Positions 62,991-64,000 of a DNA stretch of 64,000 nucleotides are shown here, piece by piece. The position numbers and the translations under genes were made by a program. Source of the stretch: Megascapheus bottae (Eukaryota > Chordata > Mammalia > Rodentia > Geomyidae); assembly GCA_024803745.1 (NCBI GenBank), contig JANJXV010000049.1, positions 1,014,501-1,078,500 of the forward strand. The letters run 5' to 3'. The stretch's first letter is position 1; each line of letters begins with the position of its first letter. The notes beneath the pieces were generated by a model. That model was given only the letters and a program-made list of their open reading frames with translations. It ran no database searches and was not told where the DNA came from.

Positions 62991-64000
62991 CCCTAACCCT
63001 AACCCTCTCCTATCCCTAACACTTACCCTTGCCCTAACCCTAACCCTAATCCTAAACCTTAACCTAATCCTAACCCTAACCCTTTCCCTAACCCTAACAC
63101 TAACCCTAACCCTAACCCTTACCCTTACCCTAAACCTATCCCTAACCTTAACCCCAACCCTGAACCTAACCCTAACCCTAACCCTAACCCTTACCCTTAT
63201 CCTAACACTAACACTAACCCTAAACCTAACCCCTAACCCTAACCCTAACACTAAACCCTAACCCTAACCCTAACCCTAACCCTAACGCTAACCTTTACCC
63301 TAACCCCTACCCTAAACCTAACCCTAATCCTTACCCTTACCCTAAGCGTAACCCTAAACCTAAGCCTAACCCTAAACTTAACCCTAAGCCTTTCCCTTAA
63401 CCTAACCCTAACACTAACCCAAAACCTAACCCTAACCCTAACCCCAACACTTACCCTTACCCTAAACCTAACCCTAAATCTAACCCTTACCCTTACCCTA
63501 ACACTAACCCTAACCCTAACCCTAACCCTTACCCTCACCCTAACCCTAAACCTTACCCTAACCCTAACCCTAACCTAACCCTAACCCTAACCCTAACACT
63601 TGCCCTTACCCTAACCCTAACCCTAAACCTCACCCTAACTCTAACCCTAACCCCTAACCCTAACCCTAACCCAAACCTTTACCCTTACCCTAACCCTATC
63701 CCTAACCCTAACCAGAACACTTATCCTAACCCTAACCCTAACACTAAACCTTACGCTTACCCTTACCCTAACACTAAACCTAACCCTAACCCTAACACTA
63801 ACCATAACCCTAAAACTTACTCTTACCCTAAACCTAACCTTAACCCTTATCCTAAACCTAACCCTAACCCTAACCCTAACCCTTACCCTTACCTTAACCC
63901 GAACCCTAACCCTAACCCTAACGCATACCCTTACTCTAACCCTAACCCTAACCCTAACCGTAAACCTAAACCTAACCCTAAACCTAACCGTAACTCTAAC
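62991..64000 (+). repeat. Degenerate hexamers to window end
   Basis: CCCTCTCCTATCCC near 63003 and CTTTACCCTAACCCCTACCC near 63293 are local. CCCTTA and ACCTAA variants stay as frequent as elsewhere. The array runs off the window with no boundary. Confidence 0.6.

Larger units (their letters stand above)
1..64000 (+). repeat. Degenerate telomeric-type array, C-rich strand (CCCTAA)n
   Basis: Every line of the window is built from CCCTAA hexamers and their one-base variants. Common ones by eye are CCCTTA, ACCTAA, CACTAA, CCATAA, TCCTAA, CCTTAA, CGCTAA and CCGTAA. The orientation is CCCTAA on + throughout. Most changes are substitutions that keep hexamer phase; phase slips such as CCTAA or CCCCTAA occur irregularly. 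Pure runs rarely exceed about ten hexamers, and neither window end is purer than the middle. Known biology: TTAGGG repeats cap chromosomes in many eukaryotes, and degenerate versions lie in subtelomeres and interstitial blocks. Inference: this is an aged block, not the active terminal tract. No gene, RNA gene or mobile element is visible in it. Confidence 0.97.

Noticed and set aside
1..64000. CRISPR array
   Set aside because: Repeats are 6 bp with no spacer-repeat alternation; the longer units are 78 bp to 3 kb direct repeats without unique spacers.
1..64000. Random sequencing error as the source of all variants
   Set aside because: The same rare variants recur in identical order in tandem and distant copies, which independent errors cannot produce. 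A small contribution of error remains possible.

Overview
The whole 64 kb is one type of sequence: a degenerate telomere-type hexamer array, with the C-rich strand (CCCTAA) on + and TTAGGG on -. I found no stretch of ordinary unique DNA, no gene, no tRNA or rRNA, no transposon and no switch to the TTAGGG orientation. Open frames exist only because single-base variants remove the periodic stop of one hexamer frame. They encode Val-Arg or Leu-Gly dipeptides on - and Leu-Thr or Pro-Asn on +, so I annotate none as a gene. TTAGGG-type arrays point to a eukaryote (vertebrates, many fungi, several protists and invertebrates use this repeat). The window alone does not name the species. It could be a large subtelomeric block, which would fit a left chromosome end because CCCTAA is on +. 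It could also be a heterochromatic interstitial telomeric block of the kind known in some rodents.

The array is not random noise. Its variant hexamers form a fingerprint that recurs, so higher-order units can be read. Region 1 (1-6.4 kb) is a nearly perfect 3.06-kb tandem duplication with nested ~380-bp blocks. Region 2 (6.4-19 kb) is a run of tandem duplications with unrelated periods (114, 483, 1107, ~444, 192 bp) plus a family here called R, marked by ACACATGCTGTTACC. Region 3 (19-41 kb) is a mosaic of four interspersed modules. P carries CTTACATTTACCC. Q carries a GCTAG core and a CCCCTA-rich tract. W carries CCTCAACCTTAACC. R returns at 28.6-30.4 kb. Local tandem copies of 299, 1219 and 515 bp occur here too.

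Region 4 (41-64 kb) uses a different module set. T carries CCTCAAACTTAACC and the tail ACCCTTACCCTTTCCC. U carries CAGTAAACC, CTTAGCCTAA and AACATTACCC. V is a 329-bp tandem. The region ends in a three-copy ~2.0-kb tandem array (55.9-60.5 kb), then 120-bp and 78-bp tandem repeats.

Module labels A, B, P, Q, R, T, U, V, W are mine and exist only for this window. Boundaries were placed by eye and may be off by tens of bases. The main point of interest is how such an array evolves: old hexamers diverged base by base, and the diverged tracts were then copied as blocks of 0.1-3 kb and spliced into mosaics. An alternative that must be excluded is that some near-identical tandem copies are assembly artefacts.
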